Part shown: positions 1-6,400 of the stretch, in pieces | How positions within the stretch are numbered: the first letter of the stretch is position 1 | Layout of the letters: each line of letters begins with the position of its first letter | Source of the DNA: an uncultured Pseudomonadota bacterium | GTDB lineage: Bacteria > Pseudomonadota > Gammaproteobacteria > Methylococcales > Methylomonadaceae | Direction of reading: 5' to 3' | DNA: 12,708 nucleotides | Assembly: GCA_903904275.1 (NCBI GenBank) | Contig: CAIVBX010000020.1 | Location: 1 to 12,708 of the forward strand | Made by a program: the position numbers and the translations under genes | The notes under the pieces: generated by a model | The model's database searches: none | What the model was told of the DNA's origin: nothing | Seen by the model: the letters and a program-made list of their open reading frames with translations, nothing else

Positions 1-289
1 CATTCCATTCATCAGCATCTGGTAACGCATCTTGAACTTCCGTAATGGTAGGCCATAATTTTGCTAAGTCCGCATTTAATGCTGCAAAATGCTCTTGACC
101 TGATGGCAACTCATCTTCAGCAAAAATTGCGTTGGCTGGGCATTCTGGTTCACACAATGTGCAATCAATACATTCGTCTGGGTCGATAACTAAAAAATTA
201 GGACCAACATGAAAACAATCCACAGGACAAACATCAACACAATCGGTGAACTTACATTTAATGCAATTTTCTGTAACAACAAAAGCCAT
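1..289 (-). CDS. fdxA: 7Fe ferredoxin FdxA, C-terminus cut by the window edge
   Basis: This is a small soluble electron carrier with one [3Fe-4S] and one [4Fe-4S] cluster. Translating the minus strand from the ATG at 289 gives 96 residues beginning MAFVVTENCIKCK. Nine cysteines are visible at residues 9, 12, 17, 21, 25, 40, 43, 46 and 50. By the Azotobacter FdI pattern, C9/C17/C50 would hold the 3Fe cluster and C21/C40/C43/C46 the 4Fe cluster. FdxA proteins are usually about 107 residues, so roughly 11 C-terminal residues lie before base 1. The Shine-Dalgarno is weak (AGAG about 9 nt upstream). The gene lies 58 nt downstream of the lipoprotein gene on the same strand and may be partly cotranscribed with it, although an extended -10 sits in the gap. 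The redox partner cannot be read from this window. Confidence 0.95.
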   Translation of the reverse strand, partial: MAFVVTENCIKCKFTDCVDVCPVDCFHVGPNFLVIDPDECIDCTLCEPECPANAIFAEDELPSGQEHFAALNADLAKLWPTITEVQDALPDADEWN

Positions 290-333
290 AATTTAATTCT
301 CTAAAGGATAAAAGAAGAGTGATTTGAATCGTC

Positions 334-342
334 ATATTAGCA
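334..342 (-). promoter_or_regulatory. Possible extended -10 promoter for fdxA
   Basis: On the minus strand the bases read TGCTAATAT, an extended -10 (TGn followed by TAATAT, the hexamer at 334-339). No good -35 lies 16-18 bp upstream. Transcription would start near 327, giving a leader of about 38 nt before the fdxA ATG. This would let fdxA be expressed independently of the lipoprotein gene upstream. Confidence 0.35.
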
Positions 343-347
343 GAAAG

Positions 348-800
348 TTACGGTTTGCTAAACAAATGCGCGGGAGAAGGTGGCGTTTTTTCTTGCAAAC
401 AATGATACGCTGCATTTTCATATTTAATGGTGAGTGATTGTGCATTCTCATGTTCGGTTAAAAATTTTTCAGCTTCAATCGCCGTTAAATCTTTCATCAT
501 AAACGTCGCGATACATTCACAGGCTTTGCTCACTCTTGCTCTATCATTGTCAGGATTTGCTGAGTTTTTCAGCTCTCTATTGACACATTGATTTTCAAAT
601 GTTTTTTCAAACTTTTGTTTATCGCTTGCGGTGACTTTGCTTTCAAGTAAGGTGTGACTAATCGGTGTTTTTTCAATTGACGTAGACGTTTTTTGAACGG
701 TATTAGTTGTCTTTGCTTTGTCATCTGAACAACCGCTCATTACTAATGCGCTAATTAAACCTAAACCAACAAAGACGGCTTTTAAAGGAAGTATTTTCAT
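348..800 (-). CDS. Cysteine-containing lipoprotein of unknown function
   Basis: I do not recognise the family. The protein is 150 residues from the ATG at 800. It has a lipoprotein signal peptide: a basic/hydrophobic MKILPLKAVFVGLGLISALV followed by the lipobox-like MSGC, with lipidated Cys24. A Ser/Thr/Lys-rich linker follows. The C-terminal part (about residues 55-140) is predicted helical and holds Cys71, a C-E-C pair at 94 and 96, and Cys133, which could form disulfides in the periplasm. An in-frame ATG at 833 would add 11 residues and has AGGA 10 nt upstream. I prefer 800 because it gives a normal 24-residue lipoprotein signal and because the likely -10 (832-837) overlaps the 833 codon. 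The gene is divergent from gmhA. Function, and whether it faces the inner or outer membrane, cannot be told. Confidence 0.75.
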   Translation of the reverse strand: MKILPLKAVFVGLGLISALVMSGCSDDKAKTTNTVQKTSTSIEKTPISHTLLESKVTASDKQKFEKTFENQCVNRELKNSANPDNDRARVSKACECIATFMMKDLTAIEAEKFLTEHENAQSLTIKYENAAYHCLQEKTPPSPAHLFSKP

Positions 801-831
801 AAAATTTAAACGTAAAAATAAGTAAAATGGC

Positions 832-859
832 ATTATGCTAGAATCCTAAGAAAATGCAA
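832..859 (-). promoter_or_regulatory. Probable sigma70 promoter of the lipoprotein gene
   Basis: The minus strand shows -35 TTGCAT (854-859), a 16-bp spacer and -10 CATAAT (832-837). A start near 825 leaves a leader of about 25 nt before the ATG at 800. The -10 covers the alternative ATG at 833, which argues against that start. It lies back to back with the gmhA -10. Confidence 0.45.
836..844 (+). promoter_or_regulatory. Probable extended -10 promoter of the gmhA operon
   Basis: The plus strand reads TGCTAGAAT: an extended -10 TGn plus TAGAAT (839-844). No convincing -35 is present. The predicted start near 851 gives a leader of about 38 nt before the GTG at 889. The element sits within 2 bp of the -10 of the divergent lipoprotein promoter, so the two polymerases could not bind at the same time. 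Confidence 0.45.
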
Positions 860-888
860 CGCACGCCTATTAAGTGGAGAAATTTATA

Positions 889-1464
889 GTGAAATCCTTT
901 AGCGACGAACTCGCGCAACATATAGCCGTGATGGATTTAGCGCGACATGGCGCGGAATCCATCGAATGTGCGGCAAATTTATTACAAAAAACCTTTGAAA
1001 ATGGTAACAAAGTTTTATTGTGTGGCAATGGTGGAAGTGCCGCAGATGCACAACATATCGCGGCAGAATTTGTGGTGCGTTATCAATTAAAACGTCGGTC
1101 ATTACCTGCCATTGCGCTAACAACGGACACGTCTATTTTAACGGCACATGCCAACGATTTTGATTTTGATAGCGTTTTTGCTCGACAAATTGAAGCCTTA
1201 GGTAACGCTGGCGACACGTTAATTGCGATTTCAACATCAGGAAATAGCAAAAATATCGTTCAAGCCGCGCAAATTGCTCGTGCAAAAAATTTAAACGTCA
1301 TTGCTTTAACAGGTGAAAATGGTGGCGCGTTAGCGGAATTTGCGACAAATTTAATTACTGTGCCGTCAAAAATTACGGCACGGATTCAAGAAACCCATAT
1401 TTTAATTGGACATTACTGGTGTGGTGTCGTTGAGGAAAATTTAAATGTTAGCGAATCTGCCTGA
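889..1464 (+). CDS. gmhA: Sedoheptulose 7-phosphate isomerase GmhA
   Basis: GmhA converts sedoheptulose 7-phosphate to D-glycero-D-manno-heptose 7-phosphate, the first step toward ADP-heptose for LPS core. The protein is a single cytosolic SIS domain of 191 residues, as expected for the family. Visible motifs are the phosphate-binding CGNGGSAADAQHIAAEF (about residues 45-61), STSGNSKN (about 115-122) and the C-terminal region with QETH and the conserved HYWC. I chose the GTG at 889 over the in-frame GTG at 874. GGAG at 876-879 lies 9 nt before 889 and would itself be coding if 874 were used, while 874 has no Shine-Dalgarno. The stop lies 20 nt inside hldE, so the two genes are probably translationally coupled. 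Function is secure; the start is likely. Confidence 0.95.
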   Translation: MKSFSDELAQHIAVMDLARHGAESIECAANLLQKTFENGNKVLLCGNGGSAADAQHIAAEFVVRYQLKRRSLPAIALTTDTSILTAHANDFDFDSVFARQIEALGNAGDTLIAISTSGNSKNIVQAAQIARAKNLNVIALTGENGGALAEFATNLITVPSKITARIQETHILIGHYWCGVVEENLNVSESA

Positions 1465-2866
1465 TTTTTCGACAGCGCGAATTTTAGTCATTGGTGATGT
1501 CATGCTTGACCGTTATTGGTCTGGGCAAGCAACGCGCATTTCGCCTGAAGCACCTGTACCAGTTGTAAAAGTGAAAACCATTGAAGAGCGTGTCGGTGGT
1601 GCGGCAAACGTCGCGTTAAACATTGCAAAACTGGGTGGAAATGTGACGTTAATCGGCGTAATTGGTGACGATTCCGAAGGCGAACAATTACAACGTTTGT
1701 TACAAAATGAAAACGTCAAATGTGATTTTGTTGTTGATAAAAATTTGCATACCATTTGCAAATTGCGGGTAATGGCACAACATCAACAATTGATTCGTGT
1801 GGATTTTGAAGAAACACCGTTGAATTTCAATCACGCGGATTTAGCGATGAGTTTGCAAACGCATCTTGATAAAAATGATGTAGTGGTTTTTTCAGATTAC
1901 GGTAAAGGAACATTAGAAAATGTTGCTGATTACATTTCAATTGCTAAAAAATCAGGTTTAAAAACGCTTGTTGACCCAAAAGGCACTGATTATTCACGAT
2001 ATAAAAACGCGAATTTAATCACACCAAATTTAGGTGAATTAAAAGCGGTTGTTGGTGATAGTGAAATTGACACTTTAATTGAAAAAGGACGCGATTTATT
2101 AGCCGTACAACATATCGAAACATTGTTGCTCACACGCGGTGAAGCAGGGATGAGCTTGATTGATGCAAATTCAACACATTCCTTGTCTGCACAAGCAAAA
2201 GATGTGTTTGATGTTACAGGTGCAGGCGATACAGTTATTGCAGTCATGGCATTAGGTTTGGCGATTGATTTGTCATTAAAAAATACTATGTATTTAGCCA
2301 ATTTAGCCGCAGGCATTGTGGTTGGAAAAGTAGGAACATCAACCGTTTCAACACTTGAACTTCAACGCGAAATGCACAGACATCGCAATACCTTTGGCGT
2401 GTTGTCAGAAGATGACATGTTAGACATTATGCGTCGTGCGAAAGCACAAGGCGAAAAAATCGTCATGACAAATGGCTGTTTTGATTTATTGCATATTGGA
2501 CATATTACTTATTTGCAACAAGCTAAAGCCTTAGGCGACCGTTTAATCGTCGCAGTAAATTCAGATGAATCTGTCAAAATACTGAAAGGTGATTCGCGTC
2601 CAATTAACGATTTATCCGCACGAATGACAGTTTTAGCGGCGTTAGAATGTGTTGATTGGGTTGTGGCATTTTCAGAAGAAACCCCGCAACGACTTTATGA
2701 AAAATTATTGCCTGATATTCTTGTCAAAGGTGGTGATTACAAACCCGAAGACGTTGTTGGTGGTGAAGCCGTGATTGCAAATGGCGGCGAAGTTAAAATT
2801 TTATCGTTTGTCGAAGGATATTCGACCAGCAAATTGATTGAAAAATCTCATTCACAATCTAAATAA
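1445..2866 (+). CDS. hldE: Bifunctional heptose 7-phosphate kinase / heptose 1-phosphate adenylyltransferase HldE
   Basis: HldE phosphorylates heptose 7-phosphate at C1 and, after GmhB removes the 7-phosphate, adenylylates heptose 1-phosphate to ADP-heptose. At 473 residues it is the full fused form (E. coli about 477). The N-terminal PfkB/ribokinase domain (about 1-320) shows GGAANVALN at 51-59 and the anion hole/catalytic signature VTGAGD at 257-262, with Asp262 as the expected base. The C-terminal nucleotidyltransferase domain (about 335-473) starts with TNGCFDLLHIGH, its HIGH box at 350-353, and ends with the GYSTSKLI helix near 458-465. GAGG lies 9 nt before the ATG. The gene overlaps gmhA by 20 bp and ends 3 nt before ilvA. 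No gmhB lies in the window. All key motifs are intact. Confidence 0.97.
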   Translation: MLANLPDFSTARILVIGDVMLDRYWSGQATRISPEAPVPVVKVKTIEERVGGAANVALNIAKLGGNVTLIGVIGDDSEGEQLQRLLQNENVKCDFVVDKNLHTICKLRVMAQHQQLIRVDFEETPLNFNHADLAMSLQTHLDKNDVVVFSDYGKGTLENVADYISIAKKSGLKTLVDPKGTDYSRYKNANLITPNLGELKAVVGDSEIDTLIEKGRDLLAVQHIETLLLTRGEAGMSLIDANSTHSLSAQAKDVFDVTGAGDTVIAVMALGLAIDLSLKNTMYLANLAAGIVVGKVGTSTVSTLELQREMHRHRNTFGVLSEDDMLDIMRRAKAQGEKIVMTNGCFDLLHIGHITYLQQAKALGDRLIVAVNSDESVKILKGDSRPINDLSARMTVLAALECVDWVVAFSEETPQRLYEKLLPDILVKGGDYKPEDVVGGEAVIANGGEVKILSFVEGYSTSKLIEKSHSQSK

Positions 2867-2869
2867 AAA

Positions 2870-4393
2870 ATGCCTTTACGTTATATTGAAAAAATTTTAC
2901 GCGCGTCAGTTTATGACGTGGCGATTGAAACCCCTTTGGATTTTGCCAAAACGCTTTCAGCTCGAACTCAAAATCAAATCTTTTTAAAACGCGAAGATTT
3001 GCAATCGGTATTTTCGTTTAAATTGCGTGGCGCGTATAACAAAATGGCGTTACTCAGTGAAAATGAAAAAAAATGTGGTGTCATTGCCGCGTCAGCAGGA
3101 AATCATGCACAAGGTGTCGCGCTATCTGCACAACGTTTGGGAATTAACGCTTTAATCGTAATGCCAACCACAACGCCAGAAATAAAAAGCCAATCTGTAA
3201 AAAATATGGGCGCAGAAATCGTTTTGTTTGGCGATTCTTATAGTGAATCTTATGCACACGCTTATGAATTGGCAAAAAAATCAGGTCGTGTTTTTGTGCA
3301 TCCTTACGATGACGAAGACGTGATTGCAGGGCAGGGAACAGTTGCAATGGAAATTTTGCGGCAATATACCCAAAAAATAGACGCGATTTTTGTGCCTGTT
3401 GGTGGTGGTGGTTTAATTGCAGGAATGGCAGTTTATGCAAAATTTGTTCGACCCGAAATTAAAATTATCGGCGTTGAACCTGACGATTCAGATTGTTTAA
3501 ATCAAGCCTTAAAAGCAGGTGAACGTGTTGTTTTAGAGCAAGTGGGATTATTTGCTGACGGTGTGGCCGTTAAACAAATTGGCGAAAAAACCTTTGCCTT
3601 GGCGCAAAAATACGTTGACGAAGTGATTACTGTTTCGACAGACGAAATTTGTGCAGCGATTAAAGATATTTTCGATGATACACGTTCAATCGCAGAACCT
3701 GCTGGCGCGTTGGCAACAGCGGGATTGAAAAAATACATTGAACAGAAAAATGTAATAGGTCAAACGTTGATCGCTGTCGATAGCGGTGCAAATGTCAATT
3801 TTGACCGTTTGCGTTACGTTGCTGAACGCGCACAAGTTGGCGAACATCGGGAAATTTTATTAGCTGTTACCATTCCTGAAGTGGCAGGCAGTTTTTTAGA
3901 ATTTTGTAAATTATTAAACGGACGTAATATCACCGAATTTAATTACCGTTATTTTGACAGAACTAATGCTCAAGTATTTGTAGGTATTTCAACCAGTGGA
4001 CATTCTTATGACCCTGAAACGCTTGTTTTGTCGTTAAGGGCTAAAAAATTTACAGTTGTTGATATGACCCAAAATGATTTAGCTAAAGAACATATCCGTT
4101 ACATGGTTGGAGGTCATGCGCCGTGTGAGTTAAACGAAGTGATTTATAGCGTTGAATTCCCAGAGCGTCCTAGCGCGTTATTGAATTTCTTAACGCAGTT
4201 AAATGGGCGTTGGAATATCAGTTTATTTCATTATCGCAATCATGGTGCGGCGTTTGGCAAAGTATTGATGGGATTACAACTTGAATCTACTCAAAAATTG
4301 GCGTTTGAAACTTGTTTGACTTCGTTGGATTTTTGTTTTCAGGAAGAAACCGATAATCCTGCTTATCGATTATTTTTAGGCAATCAGCAATAA
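2870..4393 (+). CDS. ilvA: Biosynthetic threonine ammonia-lyase IlvA
   Basis: IlvA is a PLP enzyme that deaminates threonine to 2-oxobutanoate, the committed step of isoleucine synthesis. The 507 residues match the long biosynthetic form (E. coli 514). In the catalytic domain (about 1-320), Lys51 in SFKLRGAY is the Schiff-base lysine, SAGNHAQG at 75-82 contacts the substrate carboxylate, and GGGGL at 178-182 binds the PLP phosphate. The C-terminal third (about 325-507) carries two ACT-like regulatory modules, the parts that in this family bind isoleucine (inhibitor) and valine (activator). The ATG follows the hldE stop after 3 nt with only a weak Shine-Dalgarno, so translation probably depends on ribosomes finishing hldE. 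A strong terminator follows directly. No other ilv gene is present, and I see no leader attenuator. Confidence 0.97.
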   Translation: MPLRYIEKILRASVYDVAIETPLDFAKTLSARTQNQIFLKREDLQSVFSFKLRGAYNKMALLSENEKKCGVIAASAGNHAQGVALSAQRLGINALIVMPTTTPEIKSQSVKNMGAEIVLFGDSYSESYAHAYELAKKSGRVFVHPYDDEDVIAGQGTVAMEILRQYTQKIDAIFVPVGGGGLIAGMAVYAKFVRPEIKIIGVEPDDSDCLNQALKAGERVVLEQVGLFADGVAVKQIGEKTFALAQKYVDEVITVSTDEICAAIKDIFDDTRSIAEPAGALATAGLKKYIEQKNVIGQTLIAVDSGANVNFDRLRYVAERAQVGEHREILLAVTIPEVAGSFLEFCKLLNGRNITEFNYRYFDRTNAQVFVGISTSGHSYDPETLVLSLRAKKFTVVDMTQNDLAKEHIRYMVGGHAPCELNEVIYSVEFPERPSALLNFLTQLNGRWNISLFHYRNHGAAFGKVLMGLQLESTQKLAFETCLTSLDFCFQEETDNPAYRLFLGNQQ

Positions 4394-4427
4394 AAAAAGG
4401 GCTTCACAAAATGTGAAGCCCTTTTTT
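4393..4427. terminator. Bidirectional intrinsic terminator between ilvA and pckA
   Basis: A perfect 10-bp stem, GGGCTTCACA (4399-4408) and TGTGAAGCCC (4412-4421), has an AAA loop and is flanked by six A on the left and six T on the right. It therefore works as a U-tract terminator on both strands. It sits between two converging genes and overlaps the last base of the ilvA stop codon. Confidence 0.92.
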
Positions 4428-4439
4428 AGTTACACAACA

Positions 4440-6020
4440 TTAAATTTGAGGACCCGCTTGCGTGAAATCAAAGTCATTGTTGGCATTCGTGTATTTTTTG
4501 AAATTTGCAATAAACATACCTGCCAATTTTTGAGCAGTTTCATCAAAATTCGTTTTGTTTTCCCACGCATTTCGTGGATTTAATAAATTTGTTTCAACAC
4601 CTTCCAATGTTTTTGGAATGGTTAAATTAAAGAAATCCATTTTTTCAAATTCAGAATGATTGATGCTGCCATCTAAAATTGCATTCACACAAGCGCGAGT
4701 ACCTTTAATGCTCATACGATTGCCAACGCCATAACCACCACCTGTCCAACCTGTGTTGACTAAATACGCATTTACGCCATGTTGTTCCATTTTTTTGCCG
4801 AGTAATGTGGCATAAACGGTTGGATGTAACGGTAAAAATGCTTCACCAAAACACGCTGAGAATGTCGCTTGTGGCTCAGTGACACCGCGTTCTGTACCTG
4901 CTACTTTCGCGGTATAACCTGACAAAAAATAATACATCGCTTGTTCTTTTGACAATTTTGAAACAGGTGGCAACACACCAAACGCATCACAGGTTAAGAA
5001 AATGATGTTTTGCGGCATTCCTGCGCCTAAACTTGGCTCGTGATTTTCAATGTGTTCAATTGGATAGGAAACGCGCGTATTTTCGGTTTTTGAACCATCG
5101 TTGTAATCGGGAACATTATTTGCGTCATAAACGACATTTTCAAGCAACGCATCACGACGAATTGCGGCAAAAATTTCAGGTTCGCTTTCTTGCGCTAAAC
5201 CGATACATTTCGCGTAACAGCCGCCTTCAAAATTGAAAACCCCTTTATCATCCCAACCGTGTTCATCATCGCCAATTAACTTACGGTGTGCGTCAGTTGA
5301 AAGTGTGGTTTTTCCTGTACCAGATAAACCAAAAAATAATGCCACATCGCCATCTTTGCCAACGTTTGCGCTACAGTGCATTGATAAAATACCTTCAAGC
5401 GGCAACCAGTAATTCATCATGGTGAAAATGCCTTTTTTCATTTCACCACCGTACCAAGTACCGCCGATGATAGCGACATTTTTTTCGACGTTAAAAATGC
5501 AAAATACTTCTGAATTTAATCCGTGTTTTTCCCATTTTTCATTGGTGAAATGGCTGGCGTTATAAACGCGAAAATTCGGTTCAAAATTCGCTAAATCGGT
5601 TTCATTTGGGCGAATAAACATATTTTTTACAAAATGCGATTGCCACGCAAATTCAGTAATAAAACGAACTGAACGACGTGTATTAGAGTGTGCGCCGCTG
5701 TAACCGTCTGTGACATAAATATCTTTACCCGATAAATAATCAATTACGTCGGCATATAATTCGTCAAAAATTTCAGCTGAAACAGGCTTATTTACGCTGC
5801 CCCATGCAATGTGTGAATTTGACGGTTCTTGTTGTACAAAAAATTTATCTTTCGGCGAGCGACCAGTGAATTTCCCTGTATCGACAGTCATCGTGTTGTT
5901 GGTCAATACTTGTCCCTCTTTATTAGCGACTTCATGATTGAAAAGGTCATCATAATTTAAATTATGAAAAACCTGACCAACGCTGTGAAGTCCCAATTGT
6001 TCTGCACCTAATTCACTCAT
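4440..6020 (-). CDS. pckA: ATP-dependent phosphoenolpyruvate carboxykinase
   Basis: PckA interconverts oxaloacetate plus ATP with phosphoenolpyruvate, CO2 and ADP in the cytosol. It is the first committed step of gluconeogenesis from C4 acids, or anaplerotic when reversed. The 526-residue length is typical of the ATP type. Visible motifs are TGRSPKDKF at 52-60 (substrate Arg), GGTWYGGEMKKG at 196-207 (metal and substrate site), the kinase P-loop GLSGTGKTTLS at 231-241, LIGDDEHGWDD at 248-258 (metal-binding Asp), and a C-terminal GWTGGGYG with the adenine-binding region. AGGAG at 6030-6034 lies 9 nt before the ATG. The gene is monocistronic: a terminator lies upstream at 6105-6132 and the shared ilvA terminator downstream. 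The AT-rich leader (6021-6104) holds no promoter I would call with confidence. All catalytic residues appear intact. Confidence 0.98.
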   Translation of the reverse strand: MSELGAEQLGLHSVGQVFHNLNYDDLFNHEVANKEGQVLTNNTMTVDTGKFTGRSPKDKFFVQQEPSNSHIAWGSVNKPVSAEIFDELYADVIDYLSGKDIYVTDGYSGAHSNTRRSVRFITEFAWQSHFVKNMFIRPNETDLANFEPNFRVYNASHFTNEKWEKHGLNSEVFCIFNVEKNVAIIGGTWYGGEMKKGIFTMMNYWLPLEGILSMHCSANVGKDGDVALFFGLSGTGKTTLSTDAHRKLIGDDEHGWDDKGVFNFEGGCYAKCIGLAQESEPEIFAAIRRDALLENVVYDANNVPDYNDGSKTENTRVSYPIEHIENHEPSLGAGMPQNIIFLTCDAFGVLPPVSKLSKEQAMYYFLSGYTAKVAGTERGVTEPQATFSACFGEAFLPLHPTVYATLLGKKMEQHGVNAYLVNTGWTGGGYGVGNRMSIKGTRACVNAILDGSINHSEFEKMDFFNLTIPKTLEGVETNLLNPRNAWENKTNFDETAQKLAGMFIANFKKYTNANNDFDFTQAGPQI

Positions 6021-6104
6021 TGCTACTAACTCCTAAGATTTATATTTGTTCTCTTGATTTTTAAGTTTGCTATATTTTATAAAAAAACACAAACCCCAAA
6101 AACC

Positions 6105-6132
6105 AAAAAACCCAGCAAAAATGCTGGGTTTT
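6105..6132 (-). terminator. Intrinsic terminator after the 37-residue lipoprotein gene
   Basis: The minus strand forms AAAACCCAGCA / TGCTGGGTTTT (11 bp, arms 6122-6132 and 6107-6117) with a 4-nt loop and a T tract of six running into 6105. It ends minus-strand transcripts from the 37-residue lipoprotein gene, and possibly from the HTTM gene, before pckA. Confidence 0.85.
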
Positions 6133-6169
6133 CTGAAAGCTCTAACAGCTAATTAGTTTTAGTCAATTC

Positions 6170-6283
6170 TTATAAAGAAATTGAGCTAGAAACTTTTTGT
6201 TTTGTACCGTCTTGATCATCGATGCAACCAGTTAAACCAACAATCATTAACGCTAAAGCTAAAACAGAAGCTAATTTTTTCAT
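6170..6283 (-). CDS. Small lipoprotein, 37 residues
   Basis: This is a short gene with strong translation and transcription signals. The ATG at 6283 is preceded by GGAGGA (6291-6296) with a 7-nt spacer, a promoter lies at 6343-6371 and a terminator at 6105-6132. The product starts MKKLASVLALALMIVGLTGC: a classic lipoprotein signal with lipobox LTGC and lipidated Cys20. The mature peptide is only 18 residues (IDDQDGTKQK then a Ser-rich tail) and hydrophilic. Asp at +3 (C-I-D) does not give a clear Lol-avoidance signal, so outer-membrane sorting is possible. Short lipopeptides include entericidins and lysis-type proteins, but I see no diagnostic similarity. It lies downstream of the HTTM-DCC gene on the same strand with a 117-nt gap. 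Function unknown. Confidence 0.8.
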   Translation of the reverse strand: MKKLASVLALALMIVGLTGCIDDQDGTKQKVSSSISL

Positions 6284-6342
6284 GATGAAATCCTCCAAGT
6301 TATTTTTAATTATTTTTGCGCCAATTTCTAGGCACGGCGCAA

Positions 6343-6371
6343 TTTATACCATGACTATTTTGGCAATGCAA
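6343..6371 (-). promoter_or_regulatory. Promoter of the 37-residue lipoprotein gene
   Basis: The minus strand reads -35 TTGCAT (6366-6371), a 17-bp spacer and an extended -10 TGG-TATAAA (hexamer 6343-6348). The start is expected near 6336. A 5-bp GC stem, GCGCC/GGCGC (6336-6340 with 6318-6322, 13-nt loop), lies at the very start of the transcript and could act as a 5'-end stabiliser. The rest of the gap up to the HTTM gene (6372-6400) shows nothing. Confidence 0.6.
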
Positions 6372-6400
6372 TAATAAACGGTCGAACACTTTAGCTTAAA

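Noticed and set aside
801..833. ATG at 833 as the lipoprotein start
   Set aside because: It would add 11 residues before a normal signal peptide and overlaps the likely -10; the AGGA upstream keeps it possible but less likely.
874..888. GTG at 874 as the gmhA start
   Set aside because: No Shine-Dalgarno precedes it, and its own codons contain the GGAG that is well placed for the GTG at 889.
899..1123. Open frame opposite gmhA
   Set aside because: Antisense to a clearly conserved gene, no ribosome site, composition not protein-like.
1513..2316. Two minus-strand open frames opposite hldE
   Set aside because: Shadows of hldE codons with no start signals or recognisable features.
3144..3738. 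Two minus-strand open frames opposite ilvA
   Set aside because: Antisense shadows of conserved catalytic-domain codons.
5033..5236. Plus-strand open frame opposite pckA
   Set aside because: Antisense to conserved pckA codons; no promoter or ribosome site.
6021..6104. Promoter candidates in the pckA leader (TATAAA and TATAGC elements)
   Set aside because: One TATAAA lies too close to the ribosome site, and the others lack a -35 at suitable spacing.
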